Counted from the first letter of the stretch, positions 43,949 through 53,213 are shown. The stretch: 64,000 nt of DNA from Caballeronia ptereochthonis (GCF_001545075.1 NZ_FCOB02000002.1:124001-188000); one strand, 5' to 3'. Program-made: numbers and translations. Notes: generated by a model from the sequence alone, not told the origin.

Positions 43949-44197
43949 ATGTCAGTGATCGCACCGGACGAACGAGCGGATTTTCTGGCGATTCTCTCGC
44001 GCCATCGGCTCGATGAAAGCGATTTCCTCGTGCAGGAGGGCGGCGCCTGCGATGTCGTGGACGACGTGTACCCGCTGCAGGGCGTCGTCACCATCACGCG
44101 GCGCTCGACGCTGAAGGAACGCGAATACCGCATCGGACACGGCACGGAATGGACCGCCGCGTTCGAAAAGGATTTGAACAAGGGCGTGTTCGGCTGA
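43949..44197 (+). CDS. Small protein of unknown function (82 aa)
   Basis: The product begins MSVIAPDERADFLAILSRHR and contains LQGVVTITRRSTLKEREYRI, then ends EWTAAFEKDLNKGVFG. It is soluble by sequence. GGAGG lies six bases before the ATG at 43949. The stop codon is directly followed by the ATG of the next frame, so the two are probably one unit. Family unknown. Confidence 0.65.
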   Translation: MSVIAPDERADFLAILSRHRLDESDFLVQEGGACDVVDDVYPLQGVVTITRRSTLKEREYRIGHGTEWTAAFEKDLNKGVFG

Positions 44198-44587
44198 ATG
44201 AACGCGCCTCAGGAGTCGAATCACGCAGTCCTTCCTTACGCACTTTTTGACGCGGAGCAGGCGATGAGACCGACCGAATTCAAATCGTTCAAGGCGCACG
44301 TCGCGATGATGTTGCGCGATCTTCCGCGCGGCGTGACCGCGGACCTGACCGACGTCGCCGTCGCTTACTGGAATGGCACGCAAGTGGTCGGCGCGTATCT
44401 GCGCGACAACGGCCGCATCGACGAGGATTTCGATTTCGATGAAAACGCGTGGGGCAACTGGCGTGAAGAATTTCTGATGTGGTTCGACGCGCCGCGTTTC
44501 TCCGAACGCGCCGATCTGAAGGCGGCATTCGTTTCCGGCGCGATTCTCGCCAACCTACCCGGCGGACTCTGGCCACGACAACTCTGA
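44198..44587 (+). CDS. Small protein of unknown function (129 aa)
   Basis: The product contains TEFKSFKAHVAMMLRDLPRG, VAVAYWNGTQVVGAYLRDNG and NWREEFLMWFDAPRFSE, which reads as a soluble acidic protein. The start could be the ATG at 44198, contiguous with the previous stop, or the ATG at 44264 preceded by GCGGAGCAGGC. No family recognised. It precedes the PQQ dehydrogenase gene by about 170 bases. Confidence 0.6.
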   Translation: MNAPQESNHAVLPYALFDAEQAMRPTEFKSFKAHVAMMLRDLPRGVTADLTDVAVAYWNGTQVVGAYLRDNGRIDEDFDFDENAWGNWREEFLMWFDAPRFSERADLKAAFVSGAILANLPGGLWPRQL

Positions 44588-44758
44588 TTTGCGCGCCTGC
44601 CGCACCAATGCAGCCAGTCCACCCATAGGCACGCTCCGTACGCCCAGCCTTCCGCCGAAACGGCACGCAGATTGCTCCACCCGACGACGCGACAGCGTCC
44701 GAACCACGACCGCTTGCCGGCCGTGTTCCGCCCAATCATCGTCACGGAGGGATTCAGC

Positions 44759-47314
44759 ATGGCTGGCAACGGAAGACTTCATCCGCTTACGTTCTTTACG
44801 GCCATCGTGTTCATCGTCATCGGCGCGCTGCTGGCGGCAGGCGGCGCGTACCTCGCGGCGCTGAAGGGATCCTGGTACTACGTGATCGCGGGTGCGGCCA
44901 TCGTCCTGACCGGGCTTTTGCTGCTGATACGGCGCCGCTCGGCGCTCCTGCTTTTTGCGCTCGTGCTATTCGGCTCGACGATCTGGGCCGTGGTTGAAGT
45001 GCATTTCGATTTCTGGCAATTGCTGCCGCGCTTGTGGATCTGGGTGCTGCTCGCGATCTGGCTGCTGATTCCCTTCGTGCATCGCGGCGCGCTGTTCGGT
45101 CCGCCTTCCACCGCGCGCGCCGCGCGCACGCCGCTCGCCGCCGCCATCATTCTGGCGCTTCTGCTCGGCATCGGCACCTATTTCAACGATCCGCATGACC
45201 GGCCCGGTCGCATCGACGTGGAGGTCGCCGCCGACGCCAACCAGCCGGATGCGAATGCGGGCACCGGCCGCGCGCCCGGCGACTGGGTCGATTATGGCGG
45301 CTCGCCGCTCGCGCAGCGTTACGTGCCGCTTACGCAGGTCACGCCGGAAAACGCGCATCAGTTGAAAGTCGCGTGGACCTACCGCACGGGCGACATGCCC
45401 GGCCCCGACGATCCCACCGAGACCACCGACGAAAATACGCCGCTCAAGGTCGGCGACACGATTTTTCTGTGCACGCCGCATAGCAAGGTGATCGCGCTCG
45501 ACGCCACGACCGGCAAGGAAAAGTGGCGCTTCGATCCGCAGATCCGGAGCCCGATCGGGTTCAAGCACTGGGAGCACATGACTTGCCGGGGCGTCGCCTA
45601 CTACGATCCGGCGGCGCATGGGGTGGCCGCCGCCGCGCCCGCCGCGGCTTCCGATGCGGTTTCCGACCTGGCGGCTGCCGCCAGCGCGCCGCCGGCATCG
45701 GATGCGCAGGCCGCCTCCGCCGCGTCCGCGCCGGCCGAAGCGGCGGCGGTTCCGGCATCGGCGCCCGCCGCGCCGGTGCAGACGCCCGCGCAGACCACGG
45801 CCCTGGCCGAATGCCCGCGCCGCCTGTTCCTGCCGACCGCCGATGCCCGCCTCATCGCGCTCGACGCCGACACCGGCAAGCTCTGCACGGGCTTCGGCAA
45901 AGGCGGTGCGATCGATCTGCGCGCCAACATCGGCCCGTTCACGCCGGGCGGCTACTATTCGACGTCGCCGCCCGCGGTCTTCCGCAATCTCGTGATCGTC
46001 GGCGGTCACGTGACCGACAATGAATCGAACAACGAGCCGTCGGGCGTGATCCGCGCGTTCGACGTGAGCGACGGCCATCTCGTCTGGAACTGGGATTCGG
46101 GCAACCCGGACGCCACCGAGCCGATCGCGCCGGGCGGCACCTACGTGCGCAACTCGCCCAACATGTGGTCGATGTTCAGCGTCGACGAGAAGCGCGGCAT
46201 GATCTACCTGCCGATGGGCAATCAAACACCCGACCAGTGGGGCGGCCAGCGCACGCCGCAGGCCGAGAAGTTCGCGGCGGGCCTCGTCGCGCTCGATGCC
46301 GCGACGGGCAAGCTGCGCTGGAACTACCAGTTCACGCACCACGATCTGTGGGATATGGACGTGGGCGGCCAGCCGACGCTCGTCGACCTGCAGACGGCGC
46401 AGGGCATGCAGCCGGCGGTGATCGCATCGACGAAGCAGGGCAGCATCTACGTGCTGAATCGCGAGACGGGGCAGCCGATCGTGCCGATCAGCGAAGCGCC
46501 GGTGCCGCAGGGCGCCGCGAAGGGCGATCGCACGTCGCCGACGCAGGCCGTCTCGGCGCTCAACTTCAACCCGCCGCGCGTGACGGAAGCGGACATGTGG
46601 GGCACGACGCCCTTCGATCAACTCTGGTGCCGCATCAAGTTCAGGAGTCTGCGCTACGACGGACCGTTCACGCCGCCGTCGGAACAGGGCACGCTCGTGT
46701 TCCCCGGCAATTTCGGGGTGTTCGACTGGGGCGGGATTTCGGTGGATCCGGTGCGGCAGATTCTGATCGCGAATCCGGACTACATGGCGTTCACGTCGAA
46801 GCTGATTCCGCGCGAGCAGATTCCGGAGAGCAACGGCGAGAAGAAGGGCAGCGAGACGAGCGGCATCAAGCTGGCGCGCGGCACGCCTTTCGGCTTCGAG
46901 ATCAGCGCGTTTCTCTCACCGCTGGGAATTCCGTGCCAGGCGCCGCCGTGGGGCTATGTGGCGGGCGTCGATCTGCGCACGAACAAGATTGCTTGGATGC
47001 ACAAGAACGGCACGATCGTCGACAGCGCGCCCTTGCCGATTCCGATGCCGCTCGGCGTGCCGAGCCTGGGCGGAACGATCGTGACGGCCGGCGGTGTCGC
47101 GTTCCTGACGGGCACGCTCGACCAATACGTGCGCGCCTATGACGTGCGCGACGGCAAGAAACTATGGGAGGCGCGGCTGCCGGCGGGCGGCCAGGCGACG
47201 CCGATGAGCTATGCGGATGCCAACGGCAAGCAGTATCTGCTGGTGACCGCCGGCGGGCACGGCTCGCTCGGGACGAAGGCCGGGGATTACGTCATCGCAT
47301 ACGCGCTGCAGTGA
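44759..47314 (+). CDS. gcd: Membrane-bound PQQ-dependent dehydrogenase, glucose/quinate family
   Basis: The 851-residue enzyme has five N-terminal membrane helices (residues about 10-140) and a periplasmic PQQ beta-propeller beginning WVDYGGSPLAQRYVPLTQVT. GNQTPDQWGGQRTP and the end GGHGSLGTKAGDYVIAYAL match Gcd. It oxidises glucose, or quinate/shikimate, in the periplasm and reduces ubiquinone. An unusual Ala/Pro/Ser-rich insertion of about 60 residues sits near residues 287-347. GGAGG precedes the ATG. The nearby dehydroquinase gene raises quinate dehydrogenase (QuiA) as an alternative to glucose dehydrogenase. Confidence 0.9.
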   Translation: MAGNGRLHPLTFFTAIVFIVIGALLAAGGAYLAALKGSWYYVIAGAAIVLTGLLLLIRRRSALLLFALVLFGSTIWAVVEVHFDFWQLLPRLWIWVLLAIWLLIPFVHRGALFGPPSTARAARTPLAAAIILALLLGIGTYFNDPHDRPGRIDVEVAADANQPDANAGTGRAPGDWVDYGGSPLAQRYVPLTQVTPENAHQLKVAWTYRTGDMPGPDDPTETTDENTPLKVGDTIFLCTPHSKVIALDATTGKEKWRFDPQIRSPIGFKHWEHMTCRGVAYYDPAAHGVAAAAPAAASDAVSDLAAAASAPPASDAQAASAASAPAEAAAVPASAPAAPVQTPAQTTALAECPRRLFLPTADARLIALDADTGKLCTGFGKGGAIDLRANIGPFTPGGYYSTSPPAVFRNLVIVGGHVTDNESNNEPSGVIRAFDVSDGHLVWNWDSGNPDATEPIAPGGTYVRNSPNMWSMFSVDEKRGMIYLPMGNQTPDQWGGQRTPQAEKFAAGLVALDAATGKLRWNYQFTHHDLWDMDVGGQPTLVDLQTAQGMQPAVIASTKQGSIYVLNRETGQPIVPISEAPVPQGAAKGDRTSPTQAVSALNFNPPRVTEADMWGTTPFDQLWCRIKFRSLRYDGPFTPPSEQGTLVFPGNFGVFDWGGISVDPVRQILIANPDYMAFTSKLIPREQIPESNGEKKGSETSGIKLARGTPFGFEISAFLSPLGIPCQAPPWGYVAGVDLRTNKIAWMHKNGTIVDSAPLPIPMPLGVPSLGGTIVTAGGVAFLTGTLDQYVRAYDVRDGKKLWEARLPAGGQATPMSYADANGKQYLLVTAGGHGSLGTKAGDYVIAYALQ

Positions 47315-47339
47315 GCGTGGCAATGACGCGGTATTAAGC

Positions 47340-47362
47340 GCGCGGGGAATATTTCCCCGCGC
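47340..47362. terminator. Bidirectional terminator after gcd
   Basis: GCGCGGGGAA and TTCCCCGCGC form a perfect 10-bp stem around TAT. The T-residues at the loop side give little tail, but the hairpin separates the convergent gcd and 45-aa genes. Confidence 0.65.
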
Positions 47363-47369
47363 TGAGGCG

Positions 47370-47507
47370 TTAGATCGCTCGACGGTACGCTTCGGCCATC
47401 AGTGCGCTGACCTTGGCGCGGGCCTTGAGGGCGTCGCGAGTGGCGGCACGCAGCTTTGCGGCGATGAACGAAACGAGGGCGATCGGCGTTGCGGCGATGA
47501 TTCCCAT
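47370..47507 (-). CDS. Small protein of unknown function (45 aa)
   Basis: The frame encodes MGIIAATPIALVSFIAAKLR followed by an Ala/Arg-rich helix ending EAYRRAI. It could be a small amphipathic or membrane-associated protein: residues 2-17 are hydrophobic, the rest strongly basic. GGAG lies six bases before the ATG. It is too short for most gene finders. It is convergent with gcd and divergent from the propeller lipoprotein gene. Confidence 0.55.
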   Translation of the reverse strand: MGIIAATPIALVSFIAAKLRAATRDALKARAKVSALMAEAYRRAI

Positions 47508-47517
47508 GGTGAACTCC

Positions 47518-47559
47518 GTGCTAAGGGTAACTATCTAGGTAATAACCCTAGGTTAGCAC
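47518..47559. promoter_or_regulatory. AT-rich dyad between the 45-aa gene and the propeller lipoprotein gene
   Basis: GTGCTAA and TTAGCAC form 7-bp arms (47518-47524, 47553-47559) around an AT-rich core with nested GGGT/ACCC and CTAGG/CCTAG repeats. It fits a divergent promoter or operator. No known family motif was recognised. Confidence 0.4.
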
Positions 47560-47660
47560 ATATGACGCGTTGCAACAAATTCCTTTTGGGAAATTTGATG
47601 ATGCGCAACGCGAGGGGCCAAGGCCCCGGCTGTCTTGCTCGTCCGGAAAGGAGAATGCAA

Positions 47661-49469
47661 ATGAAAGCGCATATCCCGGGTCGTGCCGCCGCGTTCGGCG
47701 CCGTGGTCGTGACGGCGATCATCGTCGCGTGTAGCGGCGGGGGCTCCAGCGGCGATTCGGCATCGACGGCGACGGGCGGCAGCGCGCCTTCGGGCGCATC
47801 AAGCCCCTCTGGCGCATCAGCGGGCGGAACGACCGCGCCGGGCGGCGGAAGCACGGGCACGGGAAGTTCGGGAAGCACGGGAAGCACGGGAAGCGGCAGC
47901 GGAACGGGCAGCAACGCGGGCGGCGGCTCCGGCACCGGTACGACTACGCCGGTGGGGAACCCGATGGATGTCGCCACCTGGCACAACGATATCGGCCGCA
48001 CGGGCCAGCAACTCGCGGAAACCACCCTCACGCCCGCGAACGTCAACTCCAGCACCTTCGGCAAGCTAGCCGTCTTTTCCGTCGATGGCGCCGTCGACGC
48101 CGAGCCGCTCTTCCTCGCCGGCGTGCCGATCGCGGGCGGCACGCACAACGTGCTGTATGTCGCGACGGAGAACGCAAGCGTCTACGCCTTCGACGCCGAC
48201 AGCGGCGCCGTGCTCTGGAAAACCACGACGCTCGGCAGCGGCGAATCGCCCAGCGATGATCACGGCTGTTCGCAGATCACGCCGACGATCGGCATCACGG
48301 CAACGCCGGTCATCGACCGGTCGCGCGGCCCGAACGGCGCGATGTACGTGGTCGGCATGTCGAAGGACGGCTCGGGCGGCTATCACCAGCGCATTCACGC
48401 GCTCGACATCAAGACGGGCGCCGAACTCTTCAACGGCCCGACGGAAATCACCGCGACGTATCCCGGCAATGGCCTCGGCAGCCAGAACGGCGCGGTCTCG
48501 TTCGATCCGGGCCAGTACGCCGAGCGCGCGTCGCTGCTGCTGCTCAACGGCGTCGTCTATACCGCGTGGACCTCGCACTGCGACATCCTGCCGTACACCG
48601 GCTGGGTGATCGGCTACAACGCGAACACGCTCCAGCAGGCGAGCGTGCTGAACCTCACGCCGAACGGCCAGATGGGCGCGATCTGGATGAGCGGCGCGGG
48701 CCTCGCGTCGGACGGCGCGTCGATCTATTTCCTCGACGCGAACGGCACCTTCGACGCCACGCTCAACGCGCAGGACATGCCGATCAACGGCGACTTCGGC
48801 AATGGCTTCCTGAAACTCGGCACGACGCCGACGCTCACCGTGACGGACTATTTCCAGCCGTCGAACACGGTGCAGGAATCGAACGCCGACGAGGACCTCG
48901 GCTCTGGCGGCGCGCTCGTGCTGCCCGATCTCGCCGACGCGAGCGGCACGATCCGTCACCTGGCGCTCGGCGCGGGCAAGAACTCGACGATCTACGTAGT
49001 GAACCGCGACTCGATGGGCAAGTTCGATTCGAACGCGGACCACATCTATCAGGAGCTCGTCGGGCAGATTCGCGGCCCGATGTTCGCGGCGCCCGCATAC
49101 TTCAGCAACACGGTGTATTTCGGCTCGATCGGCGACAGCATCAAGGCGTTCACGATCACGAACGCCGCGCTTTCAGCCACTCCCGCGAGCCAGACCGCGA
49201 ATTCGTTCGGCTCGCCGGGCGCTACGCCGAGCGTTTCGGCGAACGGCCGGACGAACGGCATCCTGTGGGCGGCGGAGAACGGCACGATCGCCGGCCTGCG
49301 TGCTTACGATGCGACCAATCTCGCCCGCCAGCTCTACAACAGCGGCGATACCGGCGGGCGCGACCAGTTCGGCCAGGGCAACAAGTTCATCACGCCGATG
49401 ATCGCGAACGGCAAGGTGTATGTCGGCACGAAGAATGGCGTCGGCGTGTTCGGGCTGCTGGGGAAGTGA
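47661..49469 (+). CDS. Lipoprotein with Gly/Ser linker and beta-propeller (PQQ-like repeats)
   Basis: The 602-residue product starts MKAHIPGRAAAFGAVVVTAI with a lipobox ending at Cys24 (IIVAC), so it is a lipoprotein. Residues about 25-95 are a low-complexity Gly/Ser/Thr linker. The rest reads as a beta-propeller: VLYVATENASVYAFDADSGAVLWKTT and IYVVNRDSMGKFDSNADHI are typical PQQ/Trp-docking-type blades. AAAGGAGAATGCAA precedes the ATG. No PQQ-ligand set could be confirmed. It is probably a periplasmic or surface propeller; it may assist the adjacent PQQ dehydrogenase or bind another partner. Confidence 0.75.
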   Translation: MKAHIPGRAAAFGAVVVTAIIVACSGGGSSGDSASTATGGSAPSGASSPSGASAGGTTAPGGGSTGTGSSGSTGSTGSGSGTGSNAGGGSGTGTTTPVGNPMDVATWHNDIGRTGQQLAETTLTPANVNSSTFGKLAVFSVDGAVDAEPLFLAGVPIAGGTHNVLYVATENASVYAFDADSGAVLWKTTTLGSGESPSDDHGCSQITPTIGITATPVIDRSRGPNGAMYVVGMSKDGSGGYHQRIHALDIKTGAELFNGPTEITATYPGNGLGSQNGAVSFDPGQYAERASLLLLNGVVYTAWTSHCDILPYTGWVIGYNANTLQQASVLNLTPNGQMGAIWMSGAGLASDGASIYFLDANGTFDATLNAQDMPINGDFGNGFLKLGTTPTLTVTDYFQPSNTVQESNADEDLGSGGALVLPDLADASGTIRHLALGAGKNSTIYVVNRDSMGKFDSNADHIYQELVGQIRGPMFAAPAYFSNTVYFGSIGDSIKAFTITNAALSATPASQTANSFGSPGATPSVSANGRTNGILWAAENGTIAGLRAYDATNLARQLYNSGDTGGRDQFGQGNKFITPMIANGKVYVGTKNGVGVFGLLGK

Positions 49470-49611
49470 ACGCGCGGCTTCCTCTCCCTGTTCGACGACG
49501 CGCGCGCGGGCGTCGAGCGTGTGACGAGCCGCGGCCGCTGGAGGCGCTCGTCGGGTTGCTGGAGAAGAAGGCGCGTGCGGCGGGCTTCGGACGCGTGCGC
49601 GAGTCGCGCGC

Positions 49612-50058
49612 CTAGACGCGCGGATTCATCCGGGGCGGCACGGCGTCCAGTTGCCGGAACACGCTCAGCCAGTCCTCGAGATGCCAGGTTTTCGAGACGC
49701 GGCCGTCGCGCAGTTCGTGGAACGAGTGGATGGCGAAGCGGATGGGTTTCTTCGTAGCGGCGATGCCCATCAACGGGCCGGACTGCGTGCCGCTCACTTC
49801 GGCGCGCACGCCGACGCGGTTGTTCTGCGTCAGCATGTCCAGAATCTCGATGCGCATGTCCGGCAGCGCGTTGGCGAGATCGGCGAAGATGGGGATCATC
49901 TGGTTGGGACCGGGCTTTTGTCCGGGCGGCTCGGGAATGTATTGCCAGTCGGGCGTGACCGCCTCGCGCAGCAGCGCGACATCCTTGCTCGAAAACGCGC
50001 GGTAGAGACGCTCGACCGCTTCGCGCGCCGCTGCTTGTGTGAGCTGACCTGCCTGCAT
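49612..50058 (-). CDS. SnoaL-like ester cyclase/nuclear transport factor 2-fold protein
   Basis: The 148-residue protein has the SnoaL-like (NTF2-fold) pattern: an N-terminal helix AAAREAVERLYRAFSSKDVALL, DWQYIPEPPGQ, LPDMRIEILDMLTQNNRVGV and a C-terminal FHELRDGRVSKTWHLEDWLSVF. It is soluble. Such proteins include polyketide cyclases and small-molecule hydrolases, and many are of unknown activity. The ATG at 50058 follows GGAGGCACC. It is divergent from the Mn riboswitch and mntP. Substrate unknown. Confidence 0.78.
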   Translation of the reverse strand: MQAGQLTQAAAREAVERLYRAFSSKDVALLREAVTPDWQYIPEPPGQKPGPNQMIPIFADLANALPDMRIEILDMLTQNNRVGVRAEVSGTQSGPLMGIAATKKPIRFAIHSFHELRDGRVSKTWHLEDWLSVFRQLDAVPPRMNPRV

Positions 50059-50169
50059 GGTGCCTCCGTCATGGTGCTGTCTGCATGAGGTGGGAACTGC
50101 GGCATAACGCATTCACTGTACCTCAATCGACGCGATCAACGCGGTAACGGCCGCCAAGTCGTGCTAAGC

Positions 50170-50292
50170 TCCGTTTCTTCGCTGGGGAGTAGCCGGCTTT
50201 TCCGCACCGGAAAAGCGCTCATGTCAACACGCTCGGTCGATCTTGACCGTGGCATGGGCAGCCATAACAAGGTTGGCAAGACCATCGACAGA
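50170..50292 (+). promoter_or_regulatory. yybP-ykoY manganese riboswitch ahead of mntP
   Basis: The leader has the three conserved elements of this class: GGGGAGTAGCC near the start (about 50184), ATGTCAACACGCT in the middle (50221-50233) and GGTTGGCAAGACC at the end (50271-50283). These form the loops that bind Mn2+. It lies directly upstream of mntP, the usual regulated gene, and would activate expression at high manganese. Edges are approximate. Confidence 0.85.
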
Positions 50293-50354
50293 AATCCGCG
50301 ACCGGTCGGGCGCGTGTTCTGTCGTTCCATCTTGCCCGACCAGAGCGCTACTCG

Positions 50355-50924
50355 ATGAACCTCGCCTCCACCCTGTTTCTCGCATTCGCCATGTCCACCG
50401 ACGCCTTCGCCGCCGCTGTCGGCAAGGGCGCGACGCTCCACAAGCCACGCATCGCCGAGGCGCTGAAGACCGGCGTGATCTTCGGCGTGATCGAAGCGCT
50501 GACGCCGCTCGTCGGCTGGGCGCTCGGCAAGGCCGCCGCGCAATATGTGACCGCCTGGGACCACTGGATCGCGTTCGGCCTGCTGTTTTTGCTCGGCGCG
50601 CGCATGATTCGCGAGGGCTCGAGCGGCGTGCGCCACGAAGAAGAAAAGCCCAGTTCCCATTCCTTCTGGGTGCTCGCGCTCACCGGTTTCGCCACCAGCA
50701 TCGACGCGATGGCGGTCGGTGCGGGTCTCGCGTTCATTGATGTCGACATTTTCTCGACCGCGGCGACCATCGGCTTCGCGACGATGCTGATGGTGACGAT
50801 CGGCGTGATGGTCGGACGGCTCGTCGGCGCGACCATCGGCAAGCGGGCGGAGATCGCGGGCGGCCTGATGCTGATCGGCGTCGGCAGCGTCATTCTGGCT
50901 GAGCATCTCGGCTATCTGAGCTGA
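50355..50924 (+). CDS. mntP: Manganese efflux pump MntP
   Basis: The 189-residue protein has six predicted helices and the two duplicated family motifs: [16 protein letters not shown] near the N-terminus and [17 protein letters not shown] in the second half, each with the Asp that binds metal. It exports Mn2+ across the inner membrane. Its leader carries a yybP-ykoY element, the standard Mn sensor, which supports the assignment strongly. No other gene follows before the AT-rich island and alr. Confidence 0.95.
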   Translation: MNLASTLFLAFAMSTDAFAAAVGKGATLHKPRIAEALKTGVIFGVIEALTPLVGWALGKAAAQYVTAWDHWIAFGLLFLLGARMIREGSSGVRHEEEKPSSHSFWVLALTGFATSIDAMAVGAGLAFIDVDIFSTAATIGFATMLMVTIGVMVGRLVGATIGKRAEIAGGLMLIGVGSVILAEHLGYLS

Positions 50925-50963
50925 GCGCGCGGGCCTGGGATGAAAAGCAGTTCGACAGGCGTT

Positions 50964-51013
50964 TCGACCAAAAAAATTAATAAATATATTAACAAATACT
51001 ACATATTGGTCGA
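50964..51013. promoter_or_regulatory. AT-rich island with nested inverted repeats between mntP and alr
   Basis: TCGACCAA (50964-50971) and TTGGTCGA (51006-51013) are exact inverted repeats around 34 bp of nearly pure AT, which itself contains TTAATA/TATTAA arms (50977-50982, 50987-50992). The base composition is far from the rest of the window. It may be a promoter, a nucleoid-protein site or an operator. Confidence 0.5.
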
Positions 51014-51096
51014 TACGATTCATCAATCCACTGCCTTCAAACCAAAACTCAGCACGACGCACTGCATGCGAACGACCGTCGTGCCCCGGAGCACTC

Positions 51097-52200
51097 ATGC
51101 CACGTCCGATTTCCGCGCGCATCCATCTCGACGCCGTCCGTCATAACCTCCAGCTCGTCAAGCGCACGGCGGCATCGTCGCGCGTCTGGGCCGTCATCAA
51201 GGCGAACGCCTATGGCCACGGCATCGAGCGGATCTATCCCGCGCTCGCGGAAGCGGACGGCATCGCGCTGCTCGATCTCGACGAAGCCGTGCGCGTGCGC
51301 GAACTCGGCTGGACCCGGCCGATCCTCCTGCTGGAAGGTATTTTCGAACCTGAAGACGTCGAGCTGGCGGACCGTCACCGCCTGGTCGTCACGGTGCATT
51401 GCGACGATCAGCTCCACATGCTGAAGGCCGCGCGGCCGCGCGAGCGCATCGATATCCAGTTGAAGATGAATTCGGGCATGAACCGGCTCGGATATCGTCC
51501 GGCGGAGTTCGAGGGCGCGTGGGAGCGCGCGTCGGGCATCGAGGCGATCGGCTCGATCGGTCTCATGAGCCACTTCGCGAATGCGGACGACGGCGCGATC
51601 GACTGGCAGATCGACGAGTTCGATGCCGCCACGCGCGATCTTCCCGGCACGCGTTCGCTGTCGAATTCGGCGGCGGTGCTTTGGCATCCGCGCGCGCATC
51701 GCGACTGGGTGCGGCCCGGCACGATTCTCTACGGCGCGTCGCCGACGGGTTGTGCGCGTCACATCGAAGGCTTCTCCTTGCGTGCCGCGATGACGCTCGA
51801 AAGCCGCATCATCGGCGTGCAGACGCTCGATGCCGGCGAGACGATCGGCTATGGCCGCACCTTCACGGCGGATCGCCCGATGCGCATCGGCGTGGTTGCG
51901 TGCGGCTATGCGGACGGCTATCCGCGCCACGCGCCGGCGGGCACTCCGGTGACGGTGGATGGCGTGCGCACGCACATCGTCGGACGCGTGTCGATGGACA
52001 TGCTCACGGTCGATCTCACGCCGTGCCCGGCGGCGGGCATCGGTTCATCGGTCGAATTGTGGGGCGAGCACGTCAAGGTGGACGAAGTGGCGGAGCCGTC
52101 GGGGACGATCGGTTACGAGCTGATGTGCGCGCTCGCGCGGCGCGTGCCGGTGAGCATCGACGCGGGCGTGTCGAGCGAACCCGAAGCTCGATCCGCTTGA
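51097..52200 (+). CDS. alr: Alanine racemase
   Basis: The 367-residue PLP enzyme has the cofactor lysine in [13 protein letters not shown] (K35), the second active-site Tyr region in [23 protein letters not shown] and [13 protein letters not shown], all standard for Alr/DadX. It interconverts L- and D-alanine for peptidoglycan. The start at 51097 matches the family length. No dadA is nearby, so a biosynthetic role is more likely than catabolic DadX. It lies downstream of the AT-rich island. Confidence 0.95.
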   Translation: MPRPISARIHLDAVRHNLQLVKRTAASSRVWAVIKANAYGHGIERIYPALAEADGIALLDLDEAVRVRELGWTRPILLLEGIFEPEDVELADRHRLVVTVHCDDQLHMLKAARPRERIDIQLKMNSGMNRLGYRPAEFEGAWERASGIEAIGSIGLMSHFANADDGAIDWQIDEFDAATRDLPGTRSLSNSAAVLWHPRAHRDWVRPGTILYGASPTGCARHIEGFSLRAAMTLESRIIGVQTLDAGETIGYGRTFTADRPMRIGVVACGYADGYPRHAPAGTPVTVDGVRTHIVGRVSMDMLTVDLTPCPAAGIGSSVELWGEHVKVDEVAEPSGTIGYELMCALARRVPVSIDAGVSSEPEARSA

Positions 52201-52255
52201 CCCTCGCGTAGCTGCCTGGGTTCGTGCGCGAATTGATCGGCGCGCCGGCGCCGCA

Positions 52256-53020
52256 TCAGCGCGTGGCCGCCAGATAGAACGCGGTGGAGCGCTGCGGCGT
52301 AACCCCGACGATGCTCATCTGATTGTTGACGACGGTGGCTTCCACCGGCATCGTCACGCCGCTGCCGGTCGCGCAGGAGGAATTGGTGAACGTCAGCGTG
52401 CCGTCGAGAATATGCTTGCCCGTCGCGCGCGGCTTGAAGTTGCCGGCAAAGGTGCATGCACCCTGCGCGCCCGTCACCGAGCCGTCAGCCGCGAACGTGA
52501 TGGCCGTCGTCGTGGTGATGTTCGCCGGGTTTCTCCAGGTGCCGAGCACGTCGCTGATCGCGAGCGGCGTGTCGTAGGTGGCGTTGTAATTGCCGTTGAA
52601 GCTCAGCGCCGTGGTATTCGGCGTCGTGTTGATCGATGCCGTCGCCGCGAGCGTGCTCTTCGCCGTGAAGGTTCCGGAGAGCGTTCCTGCGATGATCGCG
52701 CCCAGGTAATGCACCGCGACGGTCGCCGGATCGGTGAACGCGCCGTCGCTGGCCGTGACGATCCCTTCCGTCAGCCAGACGAGGCCGCCGTTCTCCGTAT
52801 AGATGCTGAAATACTGCCCGGTCTCGAGGACGATCGTCTGCGCGGCGAGGCCGGTCGTCGTCGCGCCGAACCAGATGCCTTCGGGAATCGCGTGCGAAGT
52901 CTTGGCGACACACGTTTTGTGCAGATCTCCGCTCGTGACGCACGTTTCGTCGTTCCCTCCGCCTCCGCAGGCGGCGAGAACGGGCAGTGCGAGCAGCACG
53001 ATCTTCGAGAGCAGTTTCAT
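52256..53020 (-). CDS. Putative lipoprotein of unknown function (254 aa)
   Basis: The product begins MKLLSKIVLLALPVLAACGG; the lipobox LAAC gives Cys18 as the lipidated residue. The mature part is Gly/Ser/Thr-rich and mostly beta, with pairs of Cys (ETCVTSGDLHKTCVA) and a late SSCATGSG. It resembles cell-surface repeat lipoproteins of Burkholderiaceae, but no domain was recognised. The frame is open to 53086; the ATG at 53020 gives the signal. It is convergent with alr. Confidence 0.68.
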   Translation of the reverse strand: MKLLSKIVLLALPVLAACGGGGNDETCVTSGDLHKTCVAKTSHAIPEGIWFGATTTGLAAQTIVLETGQYFSIYTENGGLVWLTEGIVTASDGAFTDPATVAVHYLGAIIAGTLSGTFTAKSTLAATASINTTPNTTALSFNGNYNATYDTPLAISDVLGTWRNPANITTTTAITFAADGSVTGAQGACTFAGNFKPRATGKHILDGTLTFTNSSCATGSGVTMPVEATVVNNQMSIVGVTPQRSTAFYLAATR

Positions 53021-53213
53021 GAGAACGTTGTTGGTTGTCTTTTTGGAAATGAGCACGGACGGCTGCGCTTTATGGCGCGCCAACAACGCATTAACGGAAC
53101 GTTCTGTGGAAACTTGAGGTGACTTCGAGCCGCGCGTGGGACGCGTCGGGAAAAGCGTTCGTGGTGTGACCGAAGCGGAGGCCGGCCGTTTCCAGCCTCC
53201 TCTTGCAAACTGC

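Noticed and set aside
50964..51013. AT island as a phage attachment or insertion-sequence scar
   Set aside because: No integrase, transposase or target duplication nearby; kept only as a possible regulatory site.
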